Assembly: GCA_047615875.1 (NCBI GenBank)
Contig: JBLHGU010000007.1
Location: 1-61,461, forward strand
Origin: JBLHGU01 sp047615875
Lineage (GTDB): Bacteria; Pseudomonadota; Gammaproteobacteria; Arenicellales; CAJQKF01
Direction of reading: 5' to 3'
Length of the DNA stretch: 61,461 nt
Of the stretch, positions 52,971-61,291 are shown one piece after another (position 1 is the stretch's first letter; each line of letters opens with the position of its first letter). The notes below the pieces were generated by a model. That model ran no database searches. It had not been told where the DNA came from and saw nothing but the letters and a program-made list of their open reading frames with translations. The translations under genes and the position numbers were made by a program.

Positions 52971-55082
52971 CTAACCGCGATGTTCTAACTCTTTCGCGAC
53001 AATTTGACTGATGCGAATGAACTCGTCCATTTCAATCTGAAGTTCAAAAAGCATATTTTCCCCTTCAATTGCTATATTGCCTGGAGTTAAAGCACTGGCC
53101 AAATTACATCTTTGTGCAATGCGGTTTGCACCAACATTAGCAGCGCTGCCTTTTAACGCATGCGCATGGTTCTTGAAATCGTGGATGTTCTTGTTATCGA
53201 GGTCAACTTGAAGCGCATCTTGCATCTCCTTAGCGTCGGCATAAAATAAATTTAAAATTTCAACTAGAAGTCCAGGTTTGTTTTTTATCGCGTCGAGCTC
53301 AAGTAGTACAGACTGATCAAAATTATCCAGGCTACTATCCTGACGGCTCCGCTCCTGATGTAGATTCTTCTCGTGTATGTGCGTCAGTGCTGCAACATGA
53401 TGGAGTAGTTGTTTTGAATCAACTGGCTTTGTTAGATAGCTGTCAGCCCCGGCCTCTTCACTCATGCGCTTAGCTTCGATTGTGGCGTTAGCTGTTAGAA
53501 CCAAAAATGGCAGCTTCGGTGTGCGTGCGTGATGGGCCATTCGATACATCTTGATCGCTTCAAGTCCACCCATTACAGGCATTTGCATGTCTATGACTAC
53601 TAGATCATAGTGCCTGATCTCAAGAGCCTCTAGTGCTTGGGCTCCATTAGCTACCATGTCAACCTGATGTCCAGCGTTTTCCAGAATCATTGAGGTAACC
53701 TTTCGATTAACCGCGTTGTCTTCGGCAACCAGTATTTTGCAACTGTAGCCACTTTCTGGAGTGACTGATACACCACCTCGAATGGCTACTACATTGGCGC
53801 TCTGGGTGTTTTCAACGGGAAGAACCCCTTCTTCGCATCGATCAAAGGCTAATATAAACCAAAATCTTGAACCTTGCCCAGGGGTGCTTTGCAGCTTTAG
53901 TTCACCACCCATCAATTCGATCAACTGTTTACTAATAGTAACACCGAGTCCAGTTCCTTCATGTTTCCCGGTTAAGGAACTATCAACTTGCTGAAAACTC
54001 TCAAATATTCGTGACTGGTCGCTATATGAAATACCAATTCCGGTATCAATTATCTCAAATCGAACAAAGACTCTCTGCTCATCTGAGTCCTTCAAATTTA
54101 AGCGAACCTCTACCTGCCCGATATTGGTAAATTTGACCGCATTGCCTATCAAATTAAGTAGCGCTTGCCGTATATGCTGATCATCACCATGGAGATAATC
54201 TGGAATTTCAGGATCTATGAAAGCTTGCAGAGCAATTTCCTTATCTGCTGCTTGCTGTTGCAACATCTGAATAGTCGTATTCACTGCGCTGGACAGATTG
54301 AACTCACGTTGTTCACTAAGGGCTTTACCGGCCTCAATTTTGGAAAAATCCAGAATATCATTCACCAGATACAACAAGGAGTTGGCCGAGGTAAGAATCG
54401 TCTCAACCAGTTCTTTTTGTTCTCTATCAAGGCGAGTGGTGCCGAGTATTTTACTAAGACCGATAACGCCGTTTAGTGGCGTTCGAATCTCGTGGCTCAT
54501 ATTGGCAACAAAATTGCTCTTGGCCTGATTAGCTTGTTCTGCGCGTTCTCGAGCTTCAGCTAATCGCTTTATAAGTGTGGCGGAGTATAGTGGGATGACC
54601 GTCAGAGCCAAACCGACACCAATAGAAAACTCGACATGGGAATGCCAAAATTCACTGACCGTAGCGAGAATGAAAAAGCCTACAAAGCCGAACGCCATGG
54701 CAGTAAACATATAGAAATTGCCAAAACGGAAGCCATTTCCCAATGTGACAAAAATATACGCGAAAAAAATCCAGGCCCCTTGTTCGCCACTGATGTTCAT
54801 TGAATAGGTGATAAATGCCATATCGAATGCAGAACTTGCTATACGGCGGGCGGGGAGTACAGCAGGCGATGCGACGATATAGATTAGGAAGAATGTAGAC
54901 CCGAGCACAAACAGACTCGCGTAGAAAATGTCCTGAACTTGATCGGTAAGCCCACGAGCCACCAAAAAGAGCAGAATGACTCCGCCTAATCCCAGGCGAA
55001 TGACTGACTGTTCCAGTTCGGATGGATTGATCTTCTTTGCCAGGCGCCTGCGAGCCTTAAGTTTTGTGTTAACGCTACTCAT
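52971..55082 (-). CDS. rpfC: RpfC-like hybrid histidine kinase (DSF sensor candidate)
   Basis: A 703-residue membrane sensor with the RpfC layout. About five membrane helices occupy residues 28-170, after a 20-residue cytosolic N-terminus. They lead into HisKA with the phospho-accepting His197 in NMSHEIRTPLNG and an ATPase domain (N-box NLIGNAVKFT, DTGIGIS, GTGLGV). A receiver domain (AEDNAVNRK, Asp498 in VVIDMQMP, Lys in YLTKPVD) and a C-terminal HPt domain (His641 in HALKGSAANV) complete the phosphorelay. In Xanthomonas RpfC the N-terminal region binds DSF and the kinase regulates RpfF and RpfG. The DSF synthase and response regulator 2-5 kb away make the same role likely. The ATG at 55082 has no strong ribosome site. 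Confidence 0.9.
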   Translation of the reverse strand: MSSVNTKLKARRRLAKKINPSELEQSVIRLGLGGVILLFLVARGLTDQVQDIFYASLFVLGSTFFLIYIVASPAVLPARRIASSAFDMAFITYSMNISGEQGAWIFFAYIFVTLGNGFRFGNFYMFTAMAFGFVGFFILATVSEFWHSHVEFSIGVGLALTVIPLYSATLIKRLAEARERAEQANQAKSNFVANMSHEIRTPLNGVIGLSKILGTTRLDREQKELVETILTSANSLLYLVNDILDFSKIEAGKALSEQREFNLSSAVNTTIQMLQQQAADKEIALQAFIDPEIPDYLHGDDQHIRQALLNLIGNAVKFTNIGQVEVRLNLKDSDEQRVFVRFEIIDTGIGISYSDQSRIFESFQQVDSSLTGKHEGTGLGVTISKQLIELMGGELKLQSTPGQGSRFWFILAFDRCEEGVLPVENTQSANVVAIRGGVSVTPESGYSCKILVAEDNAVNRKVTSMILENAGHQVDMVANGAQALEALEIRHYDLVVIDMQMPVMGGLEAIKMYRMAHHARTPKLPFLVLTANATIEAKRMSEEAGADSYLTKPVDSKQLLHHVAALTHIHEKNLHQERSRQDSSLDNFDQSVLLELDAIKNKPGLLVEILNLFYADAKEMQDALQVDLDNKNIHDFKNHAHALKGSAANVGANRIAQRCNLASALTPGNIAIEGENMLFELQIEMDEFIRISQIVAKELEHRG

Positions 55083-55247
55083 TTGCTTATTTTTTAATCG
55101 TTTTCGTTCCCGTCATGGAATTATTAGAGGTGATTCTAAAAGGCGTTCTGTTTCCTAGTAGCGCCTGCCTTTCTTTGATATCTTGTTTATATTCAATTGC
55201 TTATTCAGTCAAACATTTACTTTCTAAAGGCGTATTTGTCAACCTGT

Positions 55248-56609
55248 TCAGTTTTTTATCTGCTCGAAAAGCAAGCAACTGTTATGTCCGCCGAAAGCAA
55301 ACGATTGAGAAATGGCATGTCGGATTTCAGTTTTTTGACGAACTAAAGGTAAATTTAAACCTGGCATTGGATCAGTTAAATTTCCACAAGGATGTATTTG
55401 GCTATTGTGAATCGATAGAACAGTTACCGCAGCCTCAAGCGCGCCGCTCGCGCCAATAGTATGGCCCATCAAGCTTTTGCTTGAATTGATCCACGGCCGA
55501 GGTGGGAACAGTTCCTGAACTATCTCGGCTTCTATTGCGTCATTTTGTGTTGTGCCAGTCCCATGAGCATTTATGTAGTCAATATCGTTTGCAGTTAAAG
55601 TGGCAGAATCTAGTGCGGTGTTTAGCATATCTCTAATTTGCCTCCCAGTAGGGTCCATCGCGATCATATTATGGGCATCAAAGGTTTCCTCGAAGGCGGT
55701 AATTTTCGCCAACGGAGTGGCGCCGCGAGAGAAAGCAGAATCCAGCGATTCTATTATCAGAGCGGCCCCTCCACCCTGACTAAATAGAAAGCCACTACGG
55801 CTTTCATCAAAGCCGCCGCAGTATTCATCGGGTGAAGATGCCTTCGTTAGCGCCCCGGTGATATCATAGCTACGAAAAATTGAACCATATTCGTCATAAA
55901 GATATTCTGCACCACCACAAAGAGCCATATCAATAGAGCCATTTTTTACCGCCCGAAAGGCCTCGCCAATAGCCACCGTGCCGGATGCGCAGGCAGAAGT
56001 ATAGGTTTTACAGGGACCGCTGAAGCCGAAACGAATAGCCGGCATAGCTGAGACTGCGTTGGGCATCAGCATGGTAACGGCCAGGGGGTTAAATCGCCGA
56101 GATATTTTCAGCCTCTCCAGAGTTGAATTTAACTGCTCACGTTCTTTTGTATTGGGTAAATCGTCTAAATGAGTCTTTAGTTGTGAGTTGATGTGGCGGG
56201 TTGCTTGATAAAGATGGCTATCAAGGCTGGTATTAATCCCTCCGACACCCGTACCCATAAAAACCCCTCTACGTTTAGCTGTAGTCCCATCGACTGAAAA
56301 ACGCTGACCTTTGGAGTCTTTAGGAACCGGATTTAGCCCAGCCTGATCGAGGGCTTGATGGCAGCAGGCCGCCGCTATCATGCTCACTTGATCCGAACGC
56401 ATAGGTTCTAAACGGTTGAAATTCCACCTGGTATAGTCAATTTCGGGCAGCGGTGCCCAAATTTGAGATTGGTAGTCTGAATATTCTCGCCAATGGGCAG
56501 GTATAGGCGCTTTGTTACTGTCGCCATCAAGCAGGCTTTTCCAGATCGTAGAGGTATCTGCGCCTAACGCACATATCATTCCAATGCCAGTGACCACCAC
56601 GTCTACCAT
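55248..56609 (-). CDS. Beta-ketoacyl-ACP synthase (FabF/KAS II-type) of the DSF locus
   Basis: Condensing enzyme of the thiolase fold, 453 residues from the ATG at 56609 (the GTG at 56636 is also open). The catalytic triad is intact: Cys207 in TSACASGTVA, His349 in NAHGTGTTQND and His383 in LMGHTIGASGALEA. It begins VVVTGIGMICALG as FabF-like proteins do but has extra loops (residues about 100-165), unlike the housekeeping FabF. It lies downstream of the ACP gene and upstream of the sensor kinase on one strand. It probably extends or primes an acyl chain on that ACP. A polyketide-like or aryl-polyene-like role cannot be excluded. Confidence 0.9.
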   Translation of the reverse strand: MVDVVVTGIGMICALGADTSTIWKSLLDGDSNKAPIPAHWREYSDYQSQIWAPLPEIDYTRWNFNRLEPMRSDQVSMIAAACCHQALDQAGLNPVPKDSKGQRFSVDGTTAKRRGVFMGTGVGGINTSLDSHLYQATRHINSQLKTHLDDLPNTKEREQLNSTLERLKISRRFNPLAVTMLMPNAVSAMPAIRFGFSGPCKTYTSACASGTVAIGEAFRAVKNGSIDMALCGGAEYLYDEYGSIFRSYDITGALTKASSPDEYCGGFDESRSGFLFSQGGGAALIIESLDSAFSRGATPLAKITAFEETFDAHNMIAMDPTGRQIRDMLNTALDSATLTANDIDYINAHGTGTTQNDAIEAEIVQELFPPRPWINSSKSLMGHTIGASGALEAAVTVLSIHNSQIHPCGNLTDPMPGLNLPLVRQKTEIRHAISQSFAFGGHNSCLLFEQIKN

Positions 56610-56714
56610 TTTCCCACCGTTAGCCGAGTTCCTCACCCAGCATTTAGTCCCCTAACCTTGTAAACTAATAAAGAATTTCTGTTGGAGGATGGTTTGTAAA
56701 CTTACTTTATATAA

Positions 56715-56996
56715 TCAGTTTCTATTTATTAGCCTAATCTTTGCTTCCACGTATTCGATTAATTCGCCCAGGGTATGGAATCCACGAACTTCCTCCTCCG
56801 GGATGGATTCGGAGAACTCATCTTCCAGGGCCATAAATAAGGTTATTCGATCAATAGAATTTGGCGCAATATCGTCTTCAATCAGCATGTTCAGAGAAAG
56901 GTTTTCTATATCTATTCCTGAAACCTCGGATATCACCTGATAAATATGTTTACGCACCTGCTTTTGATTTGCATTGGCAATATCAAATTTTTCCAC
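56715..56996 (-). CDS. Acyl carrier protein of the DSF locus
   Basis: Small acidic carrier protein. A strong GGAGGAG at 57006-57012 decides for the GTG start at 56996, rather than a TTG (57014) that overlaps that site; 93 residues follow. The phosphopantetheine serine is Ser47 in IAPNSIDRITL, where the usual DSL motif reads NSI; the following LFMALEDEFSESIPEE is the typical helix II pattern. It is encoded directly before the KS gene, divergent from the RpfF-type synthase. It may carry the acyl chain that becomes the DSF signal. The second ACP-like function, in lipid modification, is an alternative. Confidence 0.9.
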   Translation of the reverse strand: MEKFDIANANQKQVRKHIYQVISEVSGIDIENLSLNMLIEDDIAPNSIDRITLFMALEDEFSESIPEEEVRGFHTLGELIEYVEAKIRLINRN

Positions 56997-57158
56997 TAAC
57001 CAATTCTCCTCCAACTTGTTGTCATAATATTACTGTTGTGTTGGCGCAGCACCCAAACTGTGGGGTAATAATAGTAGAATTAACTCAAAACCACCAATTA
57101 GATTATCGTATTTTCTAGCGAATCAAATAATTGTTTGGGCTTGGGAGTAAAGTGCTGA

Positions 57159-57186
57159 TTTTGATCAGGTCATTATCTGATTAAAA
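57159..57186. promoter_or_regulatory. Dyad in the ACP/rpfF divergent promoter region
   Basis: TTTTGATCAG (57159-57168) and CTGATTAAAA (57177-57186) form a 10-8-10 inverted repeat with one mismatch, 43 bases before the RpfF start. It is placed to influence both divergent transcripts. It is not a match to the TGTGA/TCACA Crp-Clp consensus or to a clean FNR box. A binding site for a regulator of the locus is likely but unproven. The weaker imperfect palindrome GTGTTGGCGCAGCAC at 57038-57052 lies nearer the ACP gene. Confidence 0.4.
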
Positions 57187-57229
57187 ACGATCTGCCGAGT
57201 AATTTGCTAATAACTTCAGGAGTAGAGAC

Positions 57230-58165
57230 ATGTTAGTCGCCAAGCAAGATAGTGGTTTATCCCCATCAGTCAGTCGTGTAAGAGAAGACAAAACCGTTCA
57301 TCGTATAAAAACAGCCGTTAGTCGTGATGAGAAATCGCAATGGAAGTATTTCCAGTCTTTTTTCGATGAAAGTATAAAAACTCATTGGTGGCGATTAAAA
57401 AGCGATTGTCCCGCAAAATTTACCCCAGAGGTTATTTCAGAATTACGAACATTCCAGACTGACTATGCGAATCGGATGCAAGTTAATGTAAATAATTGTA
57501 AAAATTCTGTTCCAGAATACCAGGTGTTAACATCAGATATACCTGGAATTTTTAACCTTGGTGGGGATCTTTCTTATTTCCATGATCTGATTACAAGTGG
57601 CGATAGAAAAGCGTTGGCAGACTACGCGCACAGTTGTGTTGATCTGGTTTATCATAATTCGACCGCATTGGGGTTTCCGACTACAACTATTGCATTAGTA
57701 AAGGGGAATGCCATGGGCGGAGGTATGGAAGCCGCGCTTTCTGCGCAAATAATTGTTGCCGAAAGACAGGTGACAATGGGGCTGCCAGAAGTATTGTTTA
57801 ACTTATTCCCCGGTATGGGAGCATACCACTTTTTGAGGCGTCGTATGTCAGAGTGTCAGGCGGAAAAATTTATTTTAAGTGGTCGTATGTACAGCGCGGA
57901 AGAATTACACGATCTTGGGATTGTTGATATACTGGCTGAACCTGGGGAAGGTGAGAATGCTGTTGTTCGTTATATTCGTAAACAACGCCACCAACAAAAA
58001 GCAATTGGCGGCTTGAGGCGAGTGATTCGAGCAACTGATCAAGTTTCTCGGCAAACACTAATTGATGCTGTCGATGTTTGGATAGATACAGCCATGGATC
58101 TGGATGAGCCCGATTTAAATAAGATGCGATACCTTATTCGCTCTCAAAAAAATCGTGGCTATTGA
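57230..58165 (+). CDS. rpfF: RpfF-like DSF synthase (enoyl-CoA hydratase/thioesterase family)
   Basis: Crotonase-fold enzyme that makes cis-2-unsaturated fatty acid signals (DSF) from 3-hydroxyacyl-ACP by dehydration and thioester cleavage. The 311-residue protein matches RpfF over its length. The two catalytic glutamates keep their 20-residue spacing: Glu167 in GGGMEAALSAQ and Glu187 in MGLPEVLFNLFPGMGAYHF (corresponding to Glu141 and Glu161 of the Xanthomonas enzyme). Other marks are IFNLGGDLSYF (oxyanion hole) and the C-terminal helical region. A CAGGAG site precedes the ATG at 57230. The N-terminal 25 residues are longer than in Xanthomonas. It heads a short operon with the response regulator. 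Confidence 0.94.
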   Translation: MLVAKQDSGLSPSVSRVREDKTVHRIKTAVSRDEKSQWKYFQSFFDESIKTHWWRLKSDCPAKFTPEVISELRTFQTDYANRMQVNVNNCKNSVPEYQVLTSDIPGIFNLGGDLSYFHDLITSGDRKALADYAHSCVDLVYHNSTALGFPTTTIALVKGNAMGGGMEAALSAQIIVAERQVTMGLPEVLFNLFPGMGAYHFLRRRMSECQAEKFILSGRMYSAEELHDLGIVDILAEPGEGENAVVRYIRKQRHQQKAIGGLRRVIRATDQVSRQTLIDAVDVWIDTAMDLDEPDLNKMRYLIRSQKNRGY

Positions 58166-58252
58166 TGCGACCAGAAGTATTGAACGGCATGATGAAAAAC
58201 AGGAGTCAGTTTACAAACGGAATGAAGCTGCGGACAATGAGATAAATTCGGC

Positions 58253-60457
58253 TTGAATAATGTAAATTTTATCGGTTTGAAAACCGTCGAGATTGCCAGG
58301 TCAGAAATTCTGGTCGTGGATGATCGACCAACCACTCGAACCATCGTGCGTTCGGTTCTTGAGGACGCTGGTTATAGAGTTGTGGAGGCGTCTGATGGAC
58401 TATCTGCAATAGACTTGATCAAATCCGGAAGCCCGGACCTGGTTTTGCTTGATATAGTGATGCCGGAGATGGACGGAATTTCCACTCTGCAGCAAATTCG
58501 GCAACACTGGACTGAAATTGAATTGCCAGTGATTATGCTCACCGTTAAGGACTCTTTGACAGATATGTTGTCGAGCCTTCAGATGGGCGCTACTGATTTT
58601 ATTTCTAAGCCAATAAATTTCGATATTCTGTTAGCCAGGCTAAATACGCACGTACAACGAAAGCATCTGGCCGATCAGATCCAGGAAATGCGCGAGACTC
58701 TGGAGCTAAAGGTAAAAAGTAGCACCCAACAACTAGTTGAGAAGAGTGACATGTTGTCTAGCAGCATTGAAGAACTGAGTGCGAGCGAGAGTCGATTTGC
58801 TATGCTATATAACGATACGCCGGCTGTCTTTATGACCCTCGACCAGGACGTCAATCTTGTTTCGATCAATCAATATGGCGCAAATTTTCTGGGCGAAAAT
58901 GTCGAGGCGTTTAGTGAAAGGGCAGTTCTGGAGTATTTTCATCCCAGTCACCACAACCGGCTAAAGGAATATTTAGTCAATTTAGCCAATGCTACAGGTA
59001 GTATCGTTCGCCAGGAGCTGATGATGGTTAACCATTCGGGTGGGCATCTGTGGCTGCGATTTACAGGTCGTACTCAGGAATATGTAGCCGGCAATCTTGC
59101 AGTGATTCTAGTTGGTGAAGATATTACCGAATCACATCAACTTGCTGCTCGATTGGAGTATCTCAGGGGGCATGATGAACTAACCGGTTTGTTGAACCGT
59201 CTGGAGTTGACCCGATCTCTGGAGCGGTTGTTGGAGTCCAGTCAGACTGATGAGTCGACCGAGAAATATTGCGGGGCCTTGTTGTATTTAGATATAGATC
59301 AGTTTCGAATAATCAATGACTCCTACGGGCATGTGTTTGGTGATCTATTCATTTGTGAACTTGGTCGTAAGCTGAGTGCGCTGGTGGGTCCTTCCGATCT
59401 GGTTGCCAGGCTCGGTGGCGATGAGTTTTCCATTATTTTAACCACAGTTGACGAGACGGACGCGCGACAGGTAGCTGAACGTATTCGGACAAGTATCGAG
59501 TCGTTTCGGGTTACCAAGGAAGACGAAAACATTGGAGCAACTGTTAGCATTGGGCTAGTTCAATTTGATTCCGCTACCACCAGTGTTGCCGAACTATTGG
59601 TTAGCGCAGATACCGCGTGCTACCAGGCTAAAGGAGATGGCGGGAATTGTGTTCGACATTTTAAAAAGCAAGCAGAAAGCGTCTTGCAAAAATCCGGTGA
59701 CTTCAAGTGGGCTAGTCAGATCCAGCAAATACTGGATACAGATAAGCTGGAGTTTTTTGCCCAAAAAATTATACCCAATAATCTGAGGTCTCAGCAGCAG
59801 GAAATTATTGAGTTACTGATTAGAGTTAAGAAACCAAACGGTGGCTATTTATCTAATCATCAATTGATATCAACAATCGAGGAATTTCGTTTTGGCCATC
59901 GCCTGGATGCCTGGGTAATTAAGAACAGTTTTTTACAGCTATCTAAATTTGGCTTTAACGATCAGCAAACCGGCTTCAGAATCGCCATCAACGTGTCTGG
60001 CCAATCATTAGGACAGCAAACATTTTTCAATGATGTGCTGGAACAAATGCAACGTTATAAGATTCCGGCAGATCGTGTTTGTTTTGAGATAACAGAGACT
60101 GCGGCAATTAGCAATGTAGCCAATGCTACGGATTTCATTACTACCGTTCGCAAATTGGGTTGCCACGTGGCGCTGGATGATTTTGGCAGTGGTCTGTCGT
60201 CCTACTCTTATCTAAAACAATTTCCTGCAGATATTTTGAAAATAGACGGTAGTCTGATTCGGAACATGGAACATGATGAGATTAAACTGGCGATTGTGGA
60301 TTCAATAGTCAGGCTAGCCCATCGAATCGACAAGGTAACTGTTGCGGAACATGTTGAAACTCAGCAGGCCTTTGATTTGTTAACAGGGATGGGGGTGAAT
60401 TACCTACAGGGAAATTTCATTGGGGAAGCGCAACCTTTAGCCAGCTTTTTCAATTAG
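58253..60457 (+). CDS. Response regulator with REC-PAS-GGDEF-EAL domains
   Basis: Probable cyclic-di-GMP output protein of the DSF locus, 734 residues. The receiver domain (about residues 17-135) has acceptor Asp67 in VLLDIVMP and Lys119 in FISKP. A coiled coil (about 138-182), a PAS domain (about 183-298), a diguanylate cyclase domain and a phosphodiesterase domain (from about 485) follow. GGDEF is intact at 388-392, but the upstream inhibitory RxxD motif reads GPSD. The EAL signature reads ELL (520-522), while other catalytic parts remain (NVSGQ, EITET, ALDDFGSG, KIDG, AEHVET, QGNF). The start is a TTG at 58253 because a stop lies just upstream and no ATG is in frame. Both activities may remain. 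Confidence 0.92.
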   Translation: MNNVNFIGLKTVEIARSEILVVDDRPTTRTIVRSVLEDAGYRVVEASDGLSAIDLIKSGSPDLVLLDIVMPEMDGISTLQQIRQHWTEIELPVIMLTVKDSLTDMLSSLQMGATDFISKPINFDILLARLNTHVQRKHLADQIQEMRETLELKVKSSTQQLVEKSDMLSSSIEELSASESRFAMLYNDTPAVFMTLDQDVNLVSINQYGANFLGENVEAFSERAVLEYFHPSHHNRLKEYLVNLANATGSIVRQELMMVNHSGGHLWLRFTGRTQEYVAGNLAVILVGEDITESHQLAARLEYLRGHDELTGLLNRLELTRSLERLLESSQTDESTEKYCGALLYLDIDQFRIINDSYGHVFGDLFICELGRKLSALVGPSDLVARLGGDEFSIILTTVDETDARQVAERIRTSIESFRVTKEDENIGATVSIGLVQFDSATTSVAELLVSADTACYQAKGDGGNCVRHFKKQAESVLQKSGDFKWASQIQQILDTDKLEFFAQKIIPNNLRSQQQEIIELLIRVKKPNGGYLSNHQLISTIEEFRFGHRLDAWVIKNSFLQLSKFGFNDQQTGFRIAINVSGQSLGQQTFFNDVLEQMQRYKIPADRVCFEITETAAISNVANATDFITTVRKLGCHVALDDFGSGLSSYSYLKQFPADILKIDGSLIRNMEHDEIKLAIVDSIVRLAHRIDKVTVAEHVETQQAFDLLTGMGVNYLQGNFIGEAQPLASFFN

Positions 60458-60795
60458 GCGGGCTCTTCACCATAGTCAAAAGTTATTTCCTGACCGGCTT
60501 TGATCAATTTAATTGAAAACAGGTCGTGGCCATCAAATTCGGCATTTGGTTTAGTATTATGATTAAGATAGCGCAGCATATTCTTTCCATCGCGACCCCG
60601 CCAATTACCTCTTTCGTTTTTTACCCATAACACATAGGTGCCATTTTTTTGTGTGGCAGGCCCATCGTAGGTACCGACGTAAGTGCCTTTGCGAATATTG
60701 TCCCGGGCGAACAGGCCACGACCGTGAATTGAAGACCATTGCACTCGTAATGTTTTACGTAGAGTATGATTTGACATGATTTGTTTGTCTTGCAT
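60454..60795 (-). CDS. SET domain protein-lysine methyltransferase-like protein
   Basis: A short SET-fold protein of about 113 residues from the ATG at 60795 (ATG at 60777 also possible; no clear ribosome site for either). It has the usual N-terminal strand GRGLFARDNIRKGTYVG, the SAM-binding MLRYLNHNTKPNAEF (with the RFxNHxxxPN-type NHNTKPN) and the final ITFDYGEE motif. SET proteins methylate lysines in other proteins. The target is unknown. It ends convergently with the response regulator, with stops overlapping by 3 bases, and is divergent in origin from the DSF genes. Confidence 0.85.
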   Translation of the reverse strand: MQDKQIMSNHTLRKTLRVQWSSIHGRGLFARDNIRKGTYVGTYDGPATQKNGTYVLWVKNERGNWRGRDGKNMLRYLNHNTKPNAEFDGHDLFSIKLIKAGQEITFDYGEEPA

Positions 60796-60841
60796 AAATA
60801 TCGCCGAGACTGAAAAAAGTGAAAGTGGTAAAAAAGGCAAA

Positions 60842-61285
60842 TTATTCAGAGAGGGGTAATTTTCTACCAGGAACCCAGATAAAACCATCGTTATCTAGCA
60901 GATAGCATTCGCGCAAGCCATGGGGTTTGTCCTGGCAACCCTGTAGTATCGTATATCCGCGTTCCCTTGCCGCTTTTTCAAGCGAGTCTGGATCGGTGTT
61001 ATACAACCTTAATTCTATCGCACCGCCACGACCATCCAGTTGTGTTGCAATTCCATGCATTGGGTGGTCCTGATAGGTATGATCAGCATGCAACATCCAA
61101 CGCATACCGTAGGCTGACATTAAGGCGAAATCTGCATCGCAGTACTCGACATGGGCAGCAAGCACATCGCGCTGAAACTTTAGAGAGCTATCTATATCAG
61201 CAACCAGTAAATTAATACAGGCACCAGTAAGTGACTGACCAAACTCATCAGCTGGTAGCCAGCTGTCTCCTTCGCGCTTTTTCAT
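60842..61285 (-). CDS. VOC superfamily (glyoxalase/bleomycin-resistance fold) protein
   Basis: A 147-residue protein of the vicinal-oxygen-chelate fold, with paired beta-alpha-beta-beta units (INLLVADIDSSLKFQRDVL, and the second half from AIELRLYNTDPDSLEKAA to the YLLDNDGFIWVPG end). Such proteins include isomerases, dioxygenases and resistance proteins, so the reaction is unknown. It is downstream of glnS by 6 bases on the same strand and precedes the SET gene. Confidence 0.8.
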   Translation of the reverse strand: MKKREGDSWLPADEFGQSLTGACINLLVADIDSSLKFQRDVLAAHVEYCDADFALMSAYGMRWMLHADHTYQDHPMHGIATQLDGRGGAIELRLYNTDPDSLEKAARERGYTILQGCQDKPHGLRECYLLDNDGFIWVPGRKLPLSE

Positions 61286-61291
61286 AATGAC

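Noticed and set aside
57159..57186. The rpfF-promoter dyad as an FNR or Crp/Clp site
   Set aside because: The half-sites do not match TTGAT-N4-ATCAA or TGTGA-N6-TCACA; it was kept only as an unassigned dyad.
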